Shown piece after piece: positions 43,339 to 52,179 of a stretch of DNA of 64,000 bases. A model generated the notes under the pieces. It had not been told where the DNA came from. It did no database searches and was given only the letters and a program-made list of their open reading frames with translations. Within the stretch, counting starts at the first letter, position 1. The number at the start of each line of letters is the position of its first letter. Origin of the DNA: an uncultured Rhodospirillaceae bacterium (GTDB lineage Bacteria > Pseudomonadota > Alphaproteobacteria > Azospirillales > Azospirillaceae); assembly GCA_937927415.1 (NCBI GenBank), contig CALBDS010000032.1:1-64000 (forward strand), in the 5' to 3' direction. The position numbers were made by a program, and so were the translations under genes.

Positions 43339-44979
43339 TCATAACTGCCGCACCGTCTCCTCAACCATCAGGAAGGCGTCAACCACCGCCGGGTCGAACC
43401 GGATGCCCGCCTGGGCACGGAGTTGGGCCACCGCTTCATCATGCGCCAGCGCCGGACGGTGCGGACGGGGGGAGGTCATGGCATCATAGGCGTCCGCCAC
43501 CGCGACGATGCGGGCGGACAGCGGGATATCGGCCCCGGCCAGCCCCTCGGGATAGCCGGTGCCGTCCCAGTTTTCATGATGGTGGCGGGCGATATCCACC
43601 GCCAGATGCAGGTATGTCCGGCTTTCCGTCAGCATCGAGGCCCGCTCCAGCAGGCGCCAGCCGTGGTTGACGTGGGCGCGCATGGCCTGGCGCTCCTCGT
43701 CGGTGAAGCATCCGGCCTTGCCCAGAATGGCCGGGTCCACCGCGGCGTTGCCCACATCATGCATGATCGCCGCCAGCCCGATGGTTTCCACCATATTGGT
43801 GTCGAGAACACCGGTATAGACACCACCCTCTGCCATATGGCGGGTGATGGTTTCGGCCACCGCGGCGATGCGCAGGGTGGGTTCGCTGCGGCCCGCCGGG
43901 GGAACCGGCGCACCGCCGGGGGGCGGGTCATGGCGCTCGGCCATTTCGGCCAGCAGCAGCAGCGTCCCTTCCTGGGCGCGGCGAAGCTGCTCGAAGGCAT
44001 AGAGGTTGTCGAACCCGACGGAGATCTTGCCGCAAAACACCTCGATCAACCGGCGGTCCAGATCGGACAGGGGGCGGTCGGACCGCAGATAGACCACGTT
44101 TTCCCGATCGTTGGGCGTGCGGATGTAAAGGGTGCAGTGGTCGGGTTCGTAGATGTTCGAACGGGTTTCCAGGCACCGCACCACCGACACCATCACCGGC
44201 TCGTCGATGTGGTCCAGGGCGGGTTCGTTGATGAGCGATTCGAAGCGCCCCGACCCGGCCAGCACATACAGCCCGTCGCGGGTGCCGCCGATGACCGAGC
44301 CGCGCTGAACGCACAGGATCGCATCGGGGCCGACGCCCAGGATGGCCGACAACTGGGTCAGCACCCCGGCGGCGAACAGCTTCATCGAGCGCGCCTTGAA
44401 CAGGGACGACGACGCCTCGATGATCTTTTCCAGGCCGCGGCGGTTGGTTTCCAGCGCCGTGATGTCCTCGTACGAGCGCAGCGCCGCCACCGTGGTGGTG
44501 AAGAGCTGCTGGGCGGTCAGCTGGGTCTTGGCCTTGTAGTCGTTGATGTCGTAGTCGAGGATCACCGCCCGCTCCGGCGCCTGTCCCGGCTGGCCGGTGC
44601 GCAGGATGATGCGCACGTGCCGGTTGCGCAGTTCCTCGCGGATGTGATGGACCAGCTTCAGGCCGGCGTCGTCGGTTTCCATCACCACATCCAGCAGGAT
44701 GATGGCGATGTCGTCCTCCCGCGCCAGGATGGCTCGCGCCTCGGCCGCCGAATAGGCCGAGATGAAATGGGCCGGGCGGCCCTTGTATTCGAAATCGGCG
44801 AGCACGAGCTTGGTGATGGAATGGACTTCCGGCTCGTCGTCCACAATCAGCATCTTCCAGCGTGGCGCCTGATAGGCGCAGGGCCGCTCCTGGCCCGGAT
44901 CCTGATCGTCAAGAAACAGAAGGTCGTCGTCGCCGTTCATTCTCATCGCCCCGATCTGCCGGTTCATCCGCCGTTTCAT
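43339..44979 (-). CDS. Response regulator with DUF3369 and HD-GYP domains
   Basis: This 546-residue cytoplasmic protein has a receiver domain (about 43-165, with LIVDDEPEVHS and the phospho-acceptor in AIILLDVVME), a DUF3369 middle domain and a C-terminal HD-GYP domain. The latter shows IMHDVGNAAVDP and HHENWDGTGYPEGLAG. HD-GYP proteins hydrolyse cyclic di-GMP; the GYP triad and the HD pair are kept, but the Lys of the usual HDIGK is Asn. The start is uncertain by up to about 14 residues (MKRR, MNRQ or MRMN). No sensor kinase gene is adjacent. Confidence 0.88.
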   Translation of the reverse strand: MKRRMNRQIGAMRMNGDDDLLFLDDQDPGQERPCAYQAPRWKMLIVDDEPEVHSITKLVLADFEYKGRPAHFISAYSAAEARAILAREDDIAIILLDVVMETDDAGLKLVHHIREELRNRHVRIILRTGQPGQAPERAVILDYDINDYKAKTQLTAQQLFTTTVAALRSYEDITALETNRRGLEKIIEASSSLFKARSMKLFAAGVLTQLSAILGVGPDAILCVQRGSVIGGTRDGLYVLAGSGRFESLINEPALDHIDEPVMVSVVRCLETRSNIYEPDHCTLYIRTPNDRENVVYLRSDRPLSDLDRRLIEVFCGKISVGFDNLYAFEQLRRAQEGTLLLLAEMAERHDPPPGGAPVPPAGRSEPTLRIAAVAETITRHMAEGGVYTGVLDTNMVETIGLAAIMHDVGNAAVDPAILGKAGCFTDEERQAMRAHVNHGWRLLERASMLTESRTYLHLAVDIARHHHENWDGTGYPEGLAGADIPLSARIVAVADAYDAMTSPRPHRPALAHDEAVAQLRAQAGIRFDPAVVDAFLMVEETVRQL

Positions 44980-45043
44980 GGGTGGGCCGGTTCACGGGCG
45001 CAACGCTACCATGATATGTGCGATTATTCGACCTTTCCGCGGG

Positions 45044-45080
45044 AAAAACGGGGCGCCCCCATGGAGCGCCCCCGCCTTTT
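45044..45080. terminator. Bidirectional terminator after the PAS chemoreceptor gene
   Basis: A 7-bp GC stem (45050-45056 with 45066-45072) is flanked by AAAAA on the left and TTTTT on the right. It closes the minus-strand chemoreceptor gene, whose stop lies 25 bp away, and separates it from the HD-GYP gene. Confidence 0.8.
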
Positions 45081-45104
45081 TCCCCGATCCCGAGTGCCGG
45101 CCGC

Positions 45105-46628
45105 TTATGCCGAGCCGGACCGTCTCAGCTTGCCGGCGGTCTCATTGATGATGACCGTGACCTTCTGGGTTTCGGTGACCACCTGCTGGACGCTGAAGGC
45201 GATTTCCCGCGTGGCCGCATCCTGCTGCGTCACCGCGGCGGAAATGGCGGCGGAGATTTCGCCCACCTTGCGGATCACGGTGCTGATGGTCTTGATGGCG
45301 GCGACGGCGTTCTTCGCCTCCTCCTGCACCGCCGACACCTGGGCGGTGATGTCCTCGGTGGCGGTGGCGGTCTGCTTGGCCAGGGTCTTGACCTCGTTGG
45401 CCACCACGGCGAAGCCCTTGCCCGCCTCGCCGGCACGGGCCGCTTCGATGGTGGCGTTGAGCGCCAGCAGATTGGTTTGAGCCGCGATGGAGTTGATGAG
45501 CTGCACCACCTCCCCGATGCGGTCGGCGGCGACCACCAGGGCCTGCACCGTGGTGTTGGTGCGCTCGGCTTCCGCCGAGGCCGAGGCCGAGGCCTGGGCG
45601 GAATCGGTCACGCGGTGGCTGATGTCGCTGATGGACGCCGCCAGTTCCTCGGCGGCGGAGGCGACGGTCTGGGCGGTGCCGGTCGCTCCCTGGGCCACGG
45701 CGGCCACATCGGCCTCCAGGGTGTTGGTCAACTGGCTGATGTCCTGGCGCCGCTGGGCTTCGGCCCGCAGGCGGTTCTCCTCCGCCTCCTTCTGGGCGTG
45801 AACGTCGATCAGCGAGCCGCAGGCCCGAAGCGCCGTGCCGTTGGCATCGCGGGCGACGCCGCCGATGGCGCGGAACCAGCGATACGACCCATCCTTCACC
45901 CGCAGGCGATAGGTGACGTCATAGCCCGTACGCCCCGTACGGTCCCCCAGACAGGCCCCGAACGCCTGGAAGGTCGGCTGGGCATCGTCGGGGTGCAGCC
46001 GGTCGGCCCACGATCCCACCACGTCGGGAAACCCCCGGGTGTCGCCGTGGGCAAAGCCCATCAGCCGGCGGAACTCGTCCGACCAGTGCCAGATGCTCTT
46101 GGGGTGCATGGGATCGCCGTTGTGGAGCCGGGCATCCCACAGCCCGACACCGGCGTGGATGGCCAGCAGGGCCGCCCCCTCCGCCTCGTTCTTTTGCGTG
46201 TCCACGTCGATCAGGGCACCGCAGGCCCGGTGCGCCATGCCGCTGGCGTCACGGGCGACGCCGCCGACGGCGCGGAACCAGCGATACTGCCCGTCCTTCA
46301 TCTTCAGGCGATAGGTGACGTCGTACTGGCGCTGCCCCGTGCGGTCGGCCAGACAGGCGCTGAACGCCTCGAACGCCGGCTTGGCATCGTCGGGATGCAG
46401 CCGGTCGGCCCACGACCCCATCACATTGGGAAAGCCCTGGGTGTCACCACGCTCGAACCCCACCAGCCGGCGGAACTCGTCCGACCAGCGCCATTCGCTC
46501 TTTGGATGTGCCGGATCACCACTAAACAACCTGGCATCCCAAAGCCCGACGCCCGCGTAATGCCCCAACAGCTCCAGCAATTCGCGGTCGTTGCTCCGCT
46601 GCCCTTCGCCGCTGCGCTTGAAGAACAT
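45105..46628 (-). CDS. Soluble chemoreceptor with two duplicated PAS domains
   Basis: This 507-residue cytoplasmic methyl-accepting protein has no membrane segment. Two PAS domains of the PAS_3 kind (about 22-140 and 145-265) are near copies: each runs GVGLWDARL, HPKS, WSDEFRRL, GSWADRLHPDDA, YDVTYRL, YRWFRA and GGVARDA. A signalling hairpin with NATIEAARAGEAGKGFAVV follows. Such receptors sense internal redox, oxygen or small molecules; no cofactor-binding Cys or haem-ligand His is obvious. The ATG at 46628 has an AGAGGGGGG ribosome site, making the longer frame unlikely. Confidence 0.92.
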   Translation of the reverse strand: MFFKRSGEGQRSNDRELLELLGHYAGVGLWDARLFSGDPAHPKSEWRWSDEFRRLVGFERGDTQGFPNVMGSWADRLHPDDAKPAFEAFSACLADRTGQRQYDVTYRLKMKDGQYRWFRAVGGVARDASGMAHRACGALIDVDTQKNEAEGAALLAIHAGVGLWDARLHNGDPMHPKSIWHWSDEFRRLMGFAHGDTRGFPDVVGSWADRLHPDDAQPTFQAFGACLGDRTGRTGYDVTYRLRVKDGSYRWFRAIGGVARDANGTALRACGSLIDVHAQKEAEENRLRAEAQRRQDISQLTNTLEADVAAVAQGATGTAQTVASAAEELAASISDISHRVTDSAQASASASAEAERTNTTVQALVVAADRIGEVVQLINSIAAQTNLLALNATIEAARAGEAGKGFAVVANEVKTLAKQTATATEDITAQVSAVQEEAKNAVAAIKTISTVIRKVGEISAAISAAVTQQDAATREIAFSVQQVVTETQKVTVIINETAGKLRRSGSA

Positions 46629-46685
46629 GTTCGCCCCCCTCTTGATACTTTTCTTGCCCCGACCCGGTTGAAATACCTTCAACAA

Positions 46686-46925
46686 ATGGACGGATTATTT
46701 CCCAAAAGAAATAACAAAGCTCAAGATGAGTTACAAATTGATCGAATTCGAATTATTTCAAAATTTCGAAACGAATTTCAAAATAAGCTTGAGGCAAGAA
46801 CGCTGCACGGTATCCCGATACGCTTGCATGATATCAAGCGCATTTCAAGAGAAAACGGATGCAGTGGAGAGATTGGCAAATATCACTTGCCGATCTCAAT
46901 GACCCCCGGATGTTTAAGCGTCTGA
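46686..46925 (+). CDS. Possible small gene in an AT-rich island
   Basis: A 79-codon frame starts at ATG 46686 and runs open through DNA far poorer in GC than its surroundings, where stop codons should be frequent. The translation looks protein-like, with a basic amphipathic middle (RIRIISKFRNEFQNKLEAR, then RLHDIKRISREN). There is no good ribosome site; a small inverted repeat (GTTGAA...TTCAAC, about 46668-46684) sits just before it. No family is recognised. It could be a remnant of transferred DNA. Confidence 0.3.
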   Translation: MDGLFPKRNNKAQDELQIDRIRIISKFRNEFQNKLEARTLHGIPIRLHDIKRISRENGCSGEIGKYHLPISMTPGCLSV

Positions 46926-46955
46926 ACCAAATGGAAATCAGGCCCCGAATGGAAA

Positions 46956-47945
46956 TCAGAACTGGGCGAGGGACAGCAAGGTACACCCTCGCCCCCGCTT
47001 CGCCAGTTCAGCGCAGGCAGTGGCCGTCTGGGCACGGGTGAACGGCCCGATGCCGGTGGCGAAGCTGACGGTGCGGCCCGTCACCTTGGGCCATACCATG
47101 GGCGGCACCTCGCGGAACTGCAGCCCCGGCCCGGCGACAAACTCGTTCCAGGCGTTCACCGCCTCTTCATAGGTGGGATATTCGCCGATGCGGATGGCGA
47201 CCTGCGGCCCCTTTTCCATGGGCGGCAGGGTCGGTTGGGGATAGGCCGACGCCACCCCCATCAGCCCCGCCGCGGGGGCCGAGGCGGTGCCCACCCCCGG
47301 CACGATCAGGTCCACCTGACCGGACGAGAACCCCAGGAATCCGGCGACATCGCCCTTGCGCAGCGCCACCGTGGGCTTTTTCGTCTCCACGCTGGGCAGG
47401 GTCGCCTTCAGATTGCGGGTGGCGACCATATAGCCGCGCACTGGCATTCCCGCCCCGCCGTTGCTGGACACCGCGCGGGTCCAGGCGTCCAACGGCACCA
47501 GGGCGCCGCCGGTGCCGGCGGCGGCGGGCGTCTCCTTGCCGGCCTCTTTGGCGGCGGCCTTGTCGGCGGCGGCGGCGCGGCGCTGTTCGGCCTTTTCCTC
47601 CCGTTCCACCCCGGTGATGACGAAGGCGGGGTCCAGCGCATCCCACGGCACATAGCCGATGGGCTGGCCGCCGATGGCCACCTTGGTCCAGGTGGTGCCG
47701 CGCGGGGTGTCCAGGGCGTTGAGGCGCTTGCCCTCCTTCAGCGTCATGATGATGCGGGCATCCTCGCGCGGCTGGATGCGCACCTCCACATCGCGGTTCA
47801 GCACCGCCTCGCCCTCGATGGGGGCGGTGATGGCGGCGGGGCTTTCCGCCCGCACCGGCGCCACGGAAAACGCCATGGGGAACGCCACGGGGGCAAGGGG
47901 CAGGGCGGCCAGCACGGCCAGCGCCCAGCGTGACGGGGTTCTCAT
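46956..47945 (-). CDS. Exported protein with SH3-like and SPOR-like regions
   Basis: This 329-residue protein has a signal peptide (MRTPSRWALAVLAALPLAP, cut near VRAES), a bacterial SH3-like region (RDVEVRIQPREDARIIMTL...GYVPWDAL), a charged Ala-rich linker around 120-150, and a C-terminal stretch (VAIRIGEYPTYEEAVNAWNEF, GIGPFTRAQTATACAEL) that resembles a SPOR peptidoglycan-binding domain. It probably works in the cell envelope. The gene starts inside the LysR gene stop (ATGA overlap at 47942-47945), so the two are translationally coupled, an unusual pairing. Confidence 0.75.
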   Translation of the reverse strand: MRTPSRWALAVLAALPLAPVAFPMAFSVAPVRAESPAAITAPIEGEAVLNRDVEVRIQPREDARIIMTLKEGKRLNALDTPRGTTWTKVAIGGQPIGYVPWDALDPAFVITGVEREEKAEQRRAAAADKAAAKEAGKETPAAAGTGGALVPLDAWTRAVSSNGGAGMPVRGYMVATRNLKATLPSVETKKPTVALRKGDVAGFLGFSSGQVDLIVPGVGTASAPAAGLMGVASAYPQPTLPPMEKGPQVAIRIGEYPTYEEAVNAWNEFVAGPGLQFREVPPMVWPKVTGRTVSFATGIGPFTRAQTATACAELAKRGRGCTLLSLAQF

Positions 47946-48826
47946 GCCGCCAGCACCGCCAACAGGGTTTCCCCCAGCGCACGGGCCGGGGGCGGGGCGG
48001 CGTCCAGCCCCAGCAGCACGATGTCCACCGGCGGCAGCGGCGGCAGGCCGCTGTCGGCCCCCAGGACCAGCAGGCCGGGGGGCACGGTGCAGGCTTCCAG
48101 CGGCGTCAGGGCCATCCCGCCCAGCACCGCTCCATGGATCGCCACCACGCTGTCGGAGATGAAGGCCGGGCGCCACGTCCGCCCGGCGGCGGTCAGGGCG
48201 GCGATGGTGACGGTGCGGCAGACGCAGCCCTCGGCAAAGACCGCCAGCGGCAACGGATCGGCCGTGCTGAGAGCGGCCGCCCCCGGTGCGGCGGTCCACA
48301 CCAGCGGTTCCCGCCGCACCCGGATTCCCTCCCCCGTGCTCACCCCACCGTCCAGCACCGGACGGGTGATGAGGGCCAGGTCATAGGCGCCATCCTCGAC
48401 CGCGGCGGCGAGGTCGTCGGAATTGTCGCACACCACCTCCACCGGCTGGTCGGGGTGGCTGGCGGCGAAGCGGGCCAGAACCGGCGGCAACAGGAGATAG
48501 GCGTAATCGTCGGGGGTGCCCAGCCGCAGGGGCCGGCGCGGCGTCCGCCCGACCGCCCCCAGATTGGCCATCACCTCGTCGTTGAGGGACAGCATCCGCC
48601 GGGCATAGGCCAGCAGCGTTTCCCCTTCCCCCGTCAGGCGCACGCCGCGGGTGTCGCGGGCGAACACACGGCAGCCCAGCGTCTCCTCCAGCCGGCGGAT
48701 CTGCTGGCTGACGGCGCTTTGGGTGCGGAACAGGACGTCGGCGGCGCGGGTGAAACTGCGCGTTTCCGCGACGGCGACAAAGGCCCGCAGCAGATCCGTG
48801 TCGAGATTGGCCACCATGGCCGCCAT
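47942..48826 (-). CDS. LysR-family transcriptional regulator
   Basis: This regulator of about 294 residues has an N-terminal winged helix-turn-helix (LLRAFVAVAETRSFTRAADV, then TQSAVSQQIRRLEETLG) and a periplasmic-binding-like effector domain (RPLRLGTPDDYAYLLLPPVL, later EPLVWTAAPG). The start at 48826 (MAAMVANLDTDLLRAF) fits the usual LysR N-terminus; no strong ribosome site distinguishes it from nearby ATGs. Its target is unknown: instead of a divergent metabolic gene it is followed by an overlapping envelope-protein gene. Confidence 0.88.
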   Translation of the reverse strand: MAAMVANLDTDLLRAFVAVAETRSFTRAADVLFRTQSAVSQQIRRLEETLGCRVFARDTRGVRLTGEGETLLAYARRMLSLNDEVMANLGAVGRTPRRPLRLGTPDDYAYLLLPPVLARFAASHPDQPVEVVCDNSDDLAAAVEDGAYDLALITRPVLDGGVSTGEGIRVRREPLVWTAAPGAAALSTADPLPLAVFAEGCVCRTVTIAALTAAGRTWRPAFISDSVVAIHGAVLGGMALTPLEACTVPPGLLVLGADSGLPPLPPVDIVLLGLDAAPPPARALGETLLAVLAA

Positions 48827-48928
48827 TCTTGCCAGAGCGGTGAAGAGACGGCAAGGCTTCATACGAGACACAAACGAAACGGCCCCGGATGCCGCGCGCA
48901 TCCGGGGCCGCTTGAGGCGGATCGGTGG

Positions 48929-50950
48929 TCAGTTCTGGGGGAGCATACGCACCCGCAACTCATGCACCGACATGCCGACATCGCCGGCGAACCACACCCG
49001 GAATTGATACTGTTGCGGGGATGCGCCGGGCGACACGGTGAACTCCTTCGACAGGGTATGCTTGCCCTGCACACAGGGGACCGTTTCCTTCCACACGGAT
49101 TGGGCCGGCGTATGAATGTCCCAATAGGACCGGCAGCCTTCCGCCCGCCCGTCGATCGACAGATCCATCTCGGCCCGATAGGTCCCTGCCGGCAGATCGA
49201 CGAACGGTCCGTACACCAGCCAACCGTTCGGATTCACCCCCGGCAGCGCGCTGATGATGCTTTCCACCCGGTTTTCCGGCCCGATATCCCTGTACATGAT
49301 GCTGCCGGGCAGCATAAAGGCGTAACGGCTCAAAAAGCGTTTCCGGTGCTTTTCGTATTTGCCCATATTAAAGGCCAGCATCGTCTTCAGACGGTCCGGT
49401 GAAAAGATGTCGCCGGTGATGATCGTCTCCAGCGCCTTTTGATAGACGCGCAGATCGGGATCTTCGATGTCGCCGGTTCCCCGCAGCCGATCGACATAGC
49501 CAATCGGCAGCATCCGCTGGAAGTGACCGATGCGCCACAGCGACCCCCGCAGGATCGGCAGGCGGGCCAGAAGCGCATCACTCAGCGCGTAGACGTCGAT
49601 CAGATGGACCTTGGGGGACGAAAAATAGCCCCCGATGCCGATGCTGGAGCGGTACAGTGCGTAACGGCGACCGGGTTCCTGCCGGTCGGCGAAAATGGCC
49701 ATCTGCCGTCCTTCTTGCGCCCAGAACGTTTGGTCGATCTTCGTACCGCCCAGATAGTTGCCTATCAGGCTCATATCGGGCCAGCCGCTCAGGGCTTTCT
49801 GCACGACCACTTGGCGGAAGAAACTTTCCCCGCGCAGCGCGCGCACCTCGGCCGCACCTGCCGCCGTGGTGACCCCGGCAAACACGATCACCAGATGCGC
49901 CTTGGCCGGCTGCATGTCGGCCAGCAGGAAGAAGGTCAGGAAGACCGCACCAAACGCCACCGGCGCTAACAGGCGGGTGGACTGGTAATCCCCGCCGACG
50001 CTGATGATATAAAGGGTGTAGAGCACGAAACCGGCCGCCATCAGGGCCGCCACCCCCTCACGCTCGCCAAACCGGCGGCGGATCAGCCGGATCGTCAGCA
50101 TGACCGCAATGGCGGTTGCGAACACCAGCGTTTGCGGTTCGGTCATCATCAGGTCCAGAACGTAATTCACGCCCTGGCTCAGAATCTCGGCCCGCGGCAC
50201 TCCCACCGTCACCTTGGCGTAAAAGGTGTTGGGGAAGGGAAAGCCGTAATAGATCCAGTGCGCTCCGATGAAGACCGCCATCAGGGCAACCGCCGGCAGC
50301 ACCTCCACCGCCAGGCTTTTCACGGCGGGGATCGCCCCGTCGCGCCGGATTCGGCTGAACAGCACAAAAGCGAAGAAGGGAACGTAGATCAGGGCCGTGT
50401 CGTACCGGCCCATGGCGCACACCACCGCCACCACCGCCAGCCACCGCACGCTCTGGTTCCACCGCTGCAAAGCCAGAACGGTGAATCCCATGCCAGCCAG
50501 CAGGATATGGGGCGTGGCGAAGCCGGAAACCGAATAGGTCGTGAAGGCGTAGGAAAGCGACAGCGGGATCAGAAAGAACACCAGCACCGTGATGATGCTG
50601 CGTGCGATGGAAAACGCGATGGCGGCCATGCCGGCCACCACCAGAGACGACGCAAGAACCGCGGTCAGGAGAGGATTCCGCAGAACCCCGTAAAGGGGAA
50701 TCTGCAAATACATCCACAAAGGCTCTGTAATCACCATAACCCGCTCGGGCGGGTTGAACGTCATCCCGTACCCTTTGAACAGGTTTTCCAAGACACGGAA
50801 TGAGATGTAGATATCCTCATCACACCATCCTCCCGCGGCAATGTACACCACGAAGATCACCCCCAAGATGATCTTGAGTATCGTGTCGTATGCAAATCTA
50901 TCAAGCGAAGAGACTGCCTTGAGAGTCTCGGTATGACTGGTGGAAGACAT
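48929..50950 (-). CDS. Multi-spanning membrane protein resembling GT-C arabinofuranosyltransferases
   Basis: This 673-residue protein has about ten membrane helices in its first 360 residues and a C-terminal soluble domain. The first loop, WCDEDIYISFRVLENLFKGY, followed by GMTFNPPERVMVITEPLWMYL, matches the DDxxI...RY..NL..G.G..NP.E pattern of GT-C enzymes such as mycobacterial AftB; the acidic pair is here D-E-D. A lipid-linked sugar would be the donor, and the soluble domain ends in a beta-sandwich-like stretch. The product is unknown and no polysaccharide cluster is adjacent. The ATG at 50950 has GAGGGG before it. Confidence 0.75.
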   Translation of the reverse strand: MSSTSHTETLKAVSSLDRFAYDTILKIILGVIFVVYIAAGGWCDEDIYISFRVLENLFKGYGMTFNPPERVMVITEPLWMYLQIPLYGVLRNPLLTAVLASSLVVAGMAAIAFSIARSIITVLVFFLIPLSLSYAFTTYSVSGFATPHILLAGMGFTVLALQRWNQSVRWLAVVAVVCAMGRYDTALIYVPFFAFVLFSRIRRDGAIPAVKSLAVEVLPAVALMAVFIGAHWIYYGFPFPNTFYAKVTVGVPRAEILSQGVNYVLDLMMTEPQTLVFATAIAVMLTIRLIRRRFGEREGVAALMAAGFVLYTLYIISVGGDYQSTRLLAPVAFGAVFLTFFLLADMQPAKAHLVIVFAGVTTAAGAAEVRALRGESFFRQVVVQKALSGWPDMSLIGNYLGGTKIDQTFWAQEGRQMAIFADRQEPGRRYALYRSSIGIGGYFSSPKVHLIDVYALSDALLARLPILRGSLWRIGHFQRMLPIGYVDRLRGTGDIEDPDLRVYQKALETIITGDIFSPDRLKTMLAFNMGKYEKHRKRFLSRYAFMLPGSIMYRDIGPENRVESIISALPGVNPNGWLVYGPFVDLPAGTYRAEMDLSIDGRAEGCRSYWDIHTPAQSVWKETVPCVQGKHTLSKEFTVSPGASPQQYQFRVWFAGDVGMSVHELRVRMLPQN

Positions 50951-51486
50951 GCGCCCCTCGTAAAGACCGTATGGTGTCCATCCCCGAATCATGAACACCA
51001 CACATGACGGCAGAAACTGCACAGGCCGCTTCGCTTCCCAACACGAACAGGCGCGGCCAGTGCTTATATCGGTTCAAACCTAGAAAAGAAGGTTGAGTGA
51101 GAAAAATACTGGAAAACAAATCCCTCGGTAATCTCAAAAACTTCATTCATTTCAACCGTAGATCATAAGAATGAAAGCAAAACCAGTCAAGCCGATACCT
51201 AAACAGGCAGGGCAATCGCGTAAACGGTCGCTTGACGAGTGGGTAGGGAAGAGGGGTGGGGACCGTGTCCGTGATTCATAGGAGCCTTCCGCGACGGGGG
51301 GTGATGATGGCTGAAGAAGAGCGGCCTTTGCTGGCTGACGCAAAGATGGGGGATCCAAGGGCCGGGGGGCCGAAGGGGGCGGCACCGCCTTCGATTACGC
51401 TTTTGCCGAAACGGACTCTTGGCAAGACCCGTGCGCGCGGTTAACCCTAGACGGGAACGAGCGACCAGACCCGGAGCGTGTCCGTC
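50951..51486. other. Intergenic region with a diverged palindromic element
   Basis: This 536-bp gap lies between divergent genes. The part at 51050-51190 is AT-rich and probably holds the promoter of the membrane protein. At 51352-51395 a GATCCAAGGGCC motif and a hairpin (CGAAGG...CCTTCG) look like a worn copy of the dispersed palindromic family. No protein-like frame was seen. Confidence 0.55.
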
Positions 51487-52170
51487 ATGGCCTACGCCTT
51501 TCCCCTGTGGCCCCACCCCGCCGTGCCGGTGGCGGGCAGCGATCCCTTCCCCGTGCGCCGGATCTATTGCGTCGGGCGCAACTATGCCGCCCACGCCCGC
51601 GAGATGGGCGCCGACCCGGACAAGGAGCCGCCGTTCTTCTTCATGAAGCCGGCGGACGCCATCGTGACCGACGGCGGCGTGGTGCCCTACCCGCCCGCCA
51701 CCGCCAACCTCCACCATGAGGTGGAACTGGTGGTCGCCATCGGCCGCGGTGGCAGCAACATCCCGGTCGAACGCGCGCTGGACGCGGTGTTCGGCTATGC
51801 GGTCGGGCTGGACATGACCCGCCGCGACCTGCAGAACGCCGCCAAGAAGGACGGCAAGCCCTGGGACATGGGCAAGGGCTTCGACCGTTCCGCCCCGTGC
51901 GGCTGCATCCAGCGCGCCGCCGCCATCGGCCACCCGTCCAAGGGCGTCATCCGCCTGACGGTGAACGGGCAGGAGCGGCAGCACGGCGACCTGTCGGATA
52001 TGATCTGGTCGGTGGCCGGCACCATTGCGTACCTGTCGGGGCTGGTGGAGTTGCAGCCGGGCGACCTGATCTACACCGGCACCCCGGAAGGGGTGGGGCC
52101 GGTGGTGGCTGGCGACGTGCTGGAAGCGTCCGTCGAGGGCGTGGGCACCCTGACGGTCACCATCGGGTAA
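51487..52170 (+). CDS. Fumarylacetoacetate hydrolase family protein
   Basis: This 227-residue enzyme of the FAH superfamily has RRIYCVGRNYAAHAREMG at the N-terminus, a metal site of ExE type (HHEVELVVAIG) and a distal Asp in GYAVGLDMTRRDLQ. FFFMKPADA and TGTPEGVGPV complete the fold. Members hydrolyse or decarboxylate acylpyruvates, and fumarylpyruvate hydrolase or oxaloacetate decarboxylase are both possible. The ATG at 51487 is used because GGAG lies 11 bp before it; a GTG three codons earlier is less well placed. xthA follows 9 bp later. Confidence 0.9.
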   Translation: MAYAFPLWPHPAVPVAGSDPFPVRRIYCVGRNYAAHAREMGADPDKEPPFFFMKPADAIVTDGGVVPYPPATANLHHEVELVVAIGRGGSNIPVERALDAVFGYAVGLDMTRRDLQNAAKKDGKPWDMGKGFDRSAPCGCIQRAAAIGHPSKGVIRLTVNGQERQHGDLSDMIWSVAGTIAYLSGLVELQPGDLIYTGTPEGVGPVVAGDVLEASVEGVGTLTVTIG

Positions 52171-52179
52171 GCCGGTTTC

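Noticed and set aside
51152..51444. Short open frames on both strands in the gap before the FAH-family gene
   Set aside because: They have no ribosome site, biased composition and overlap a palindromic element.
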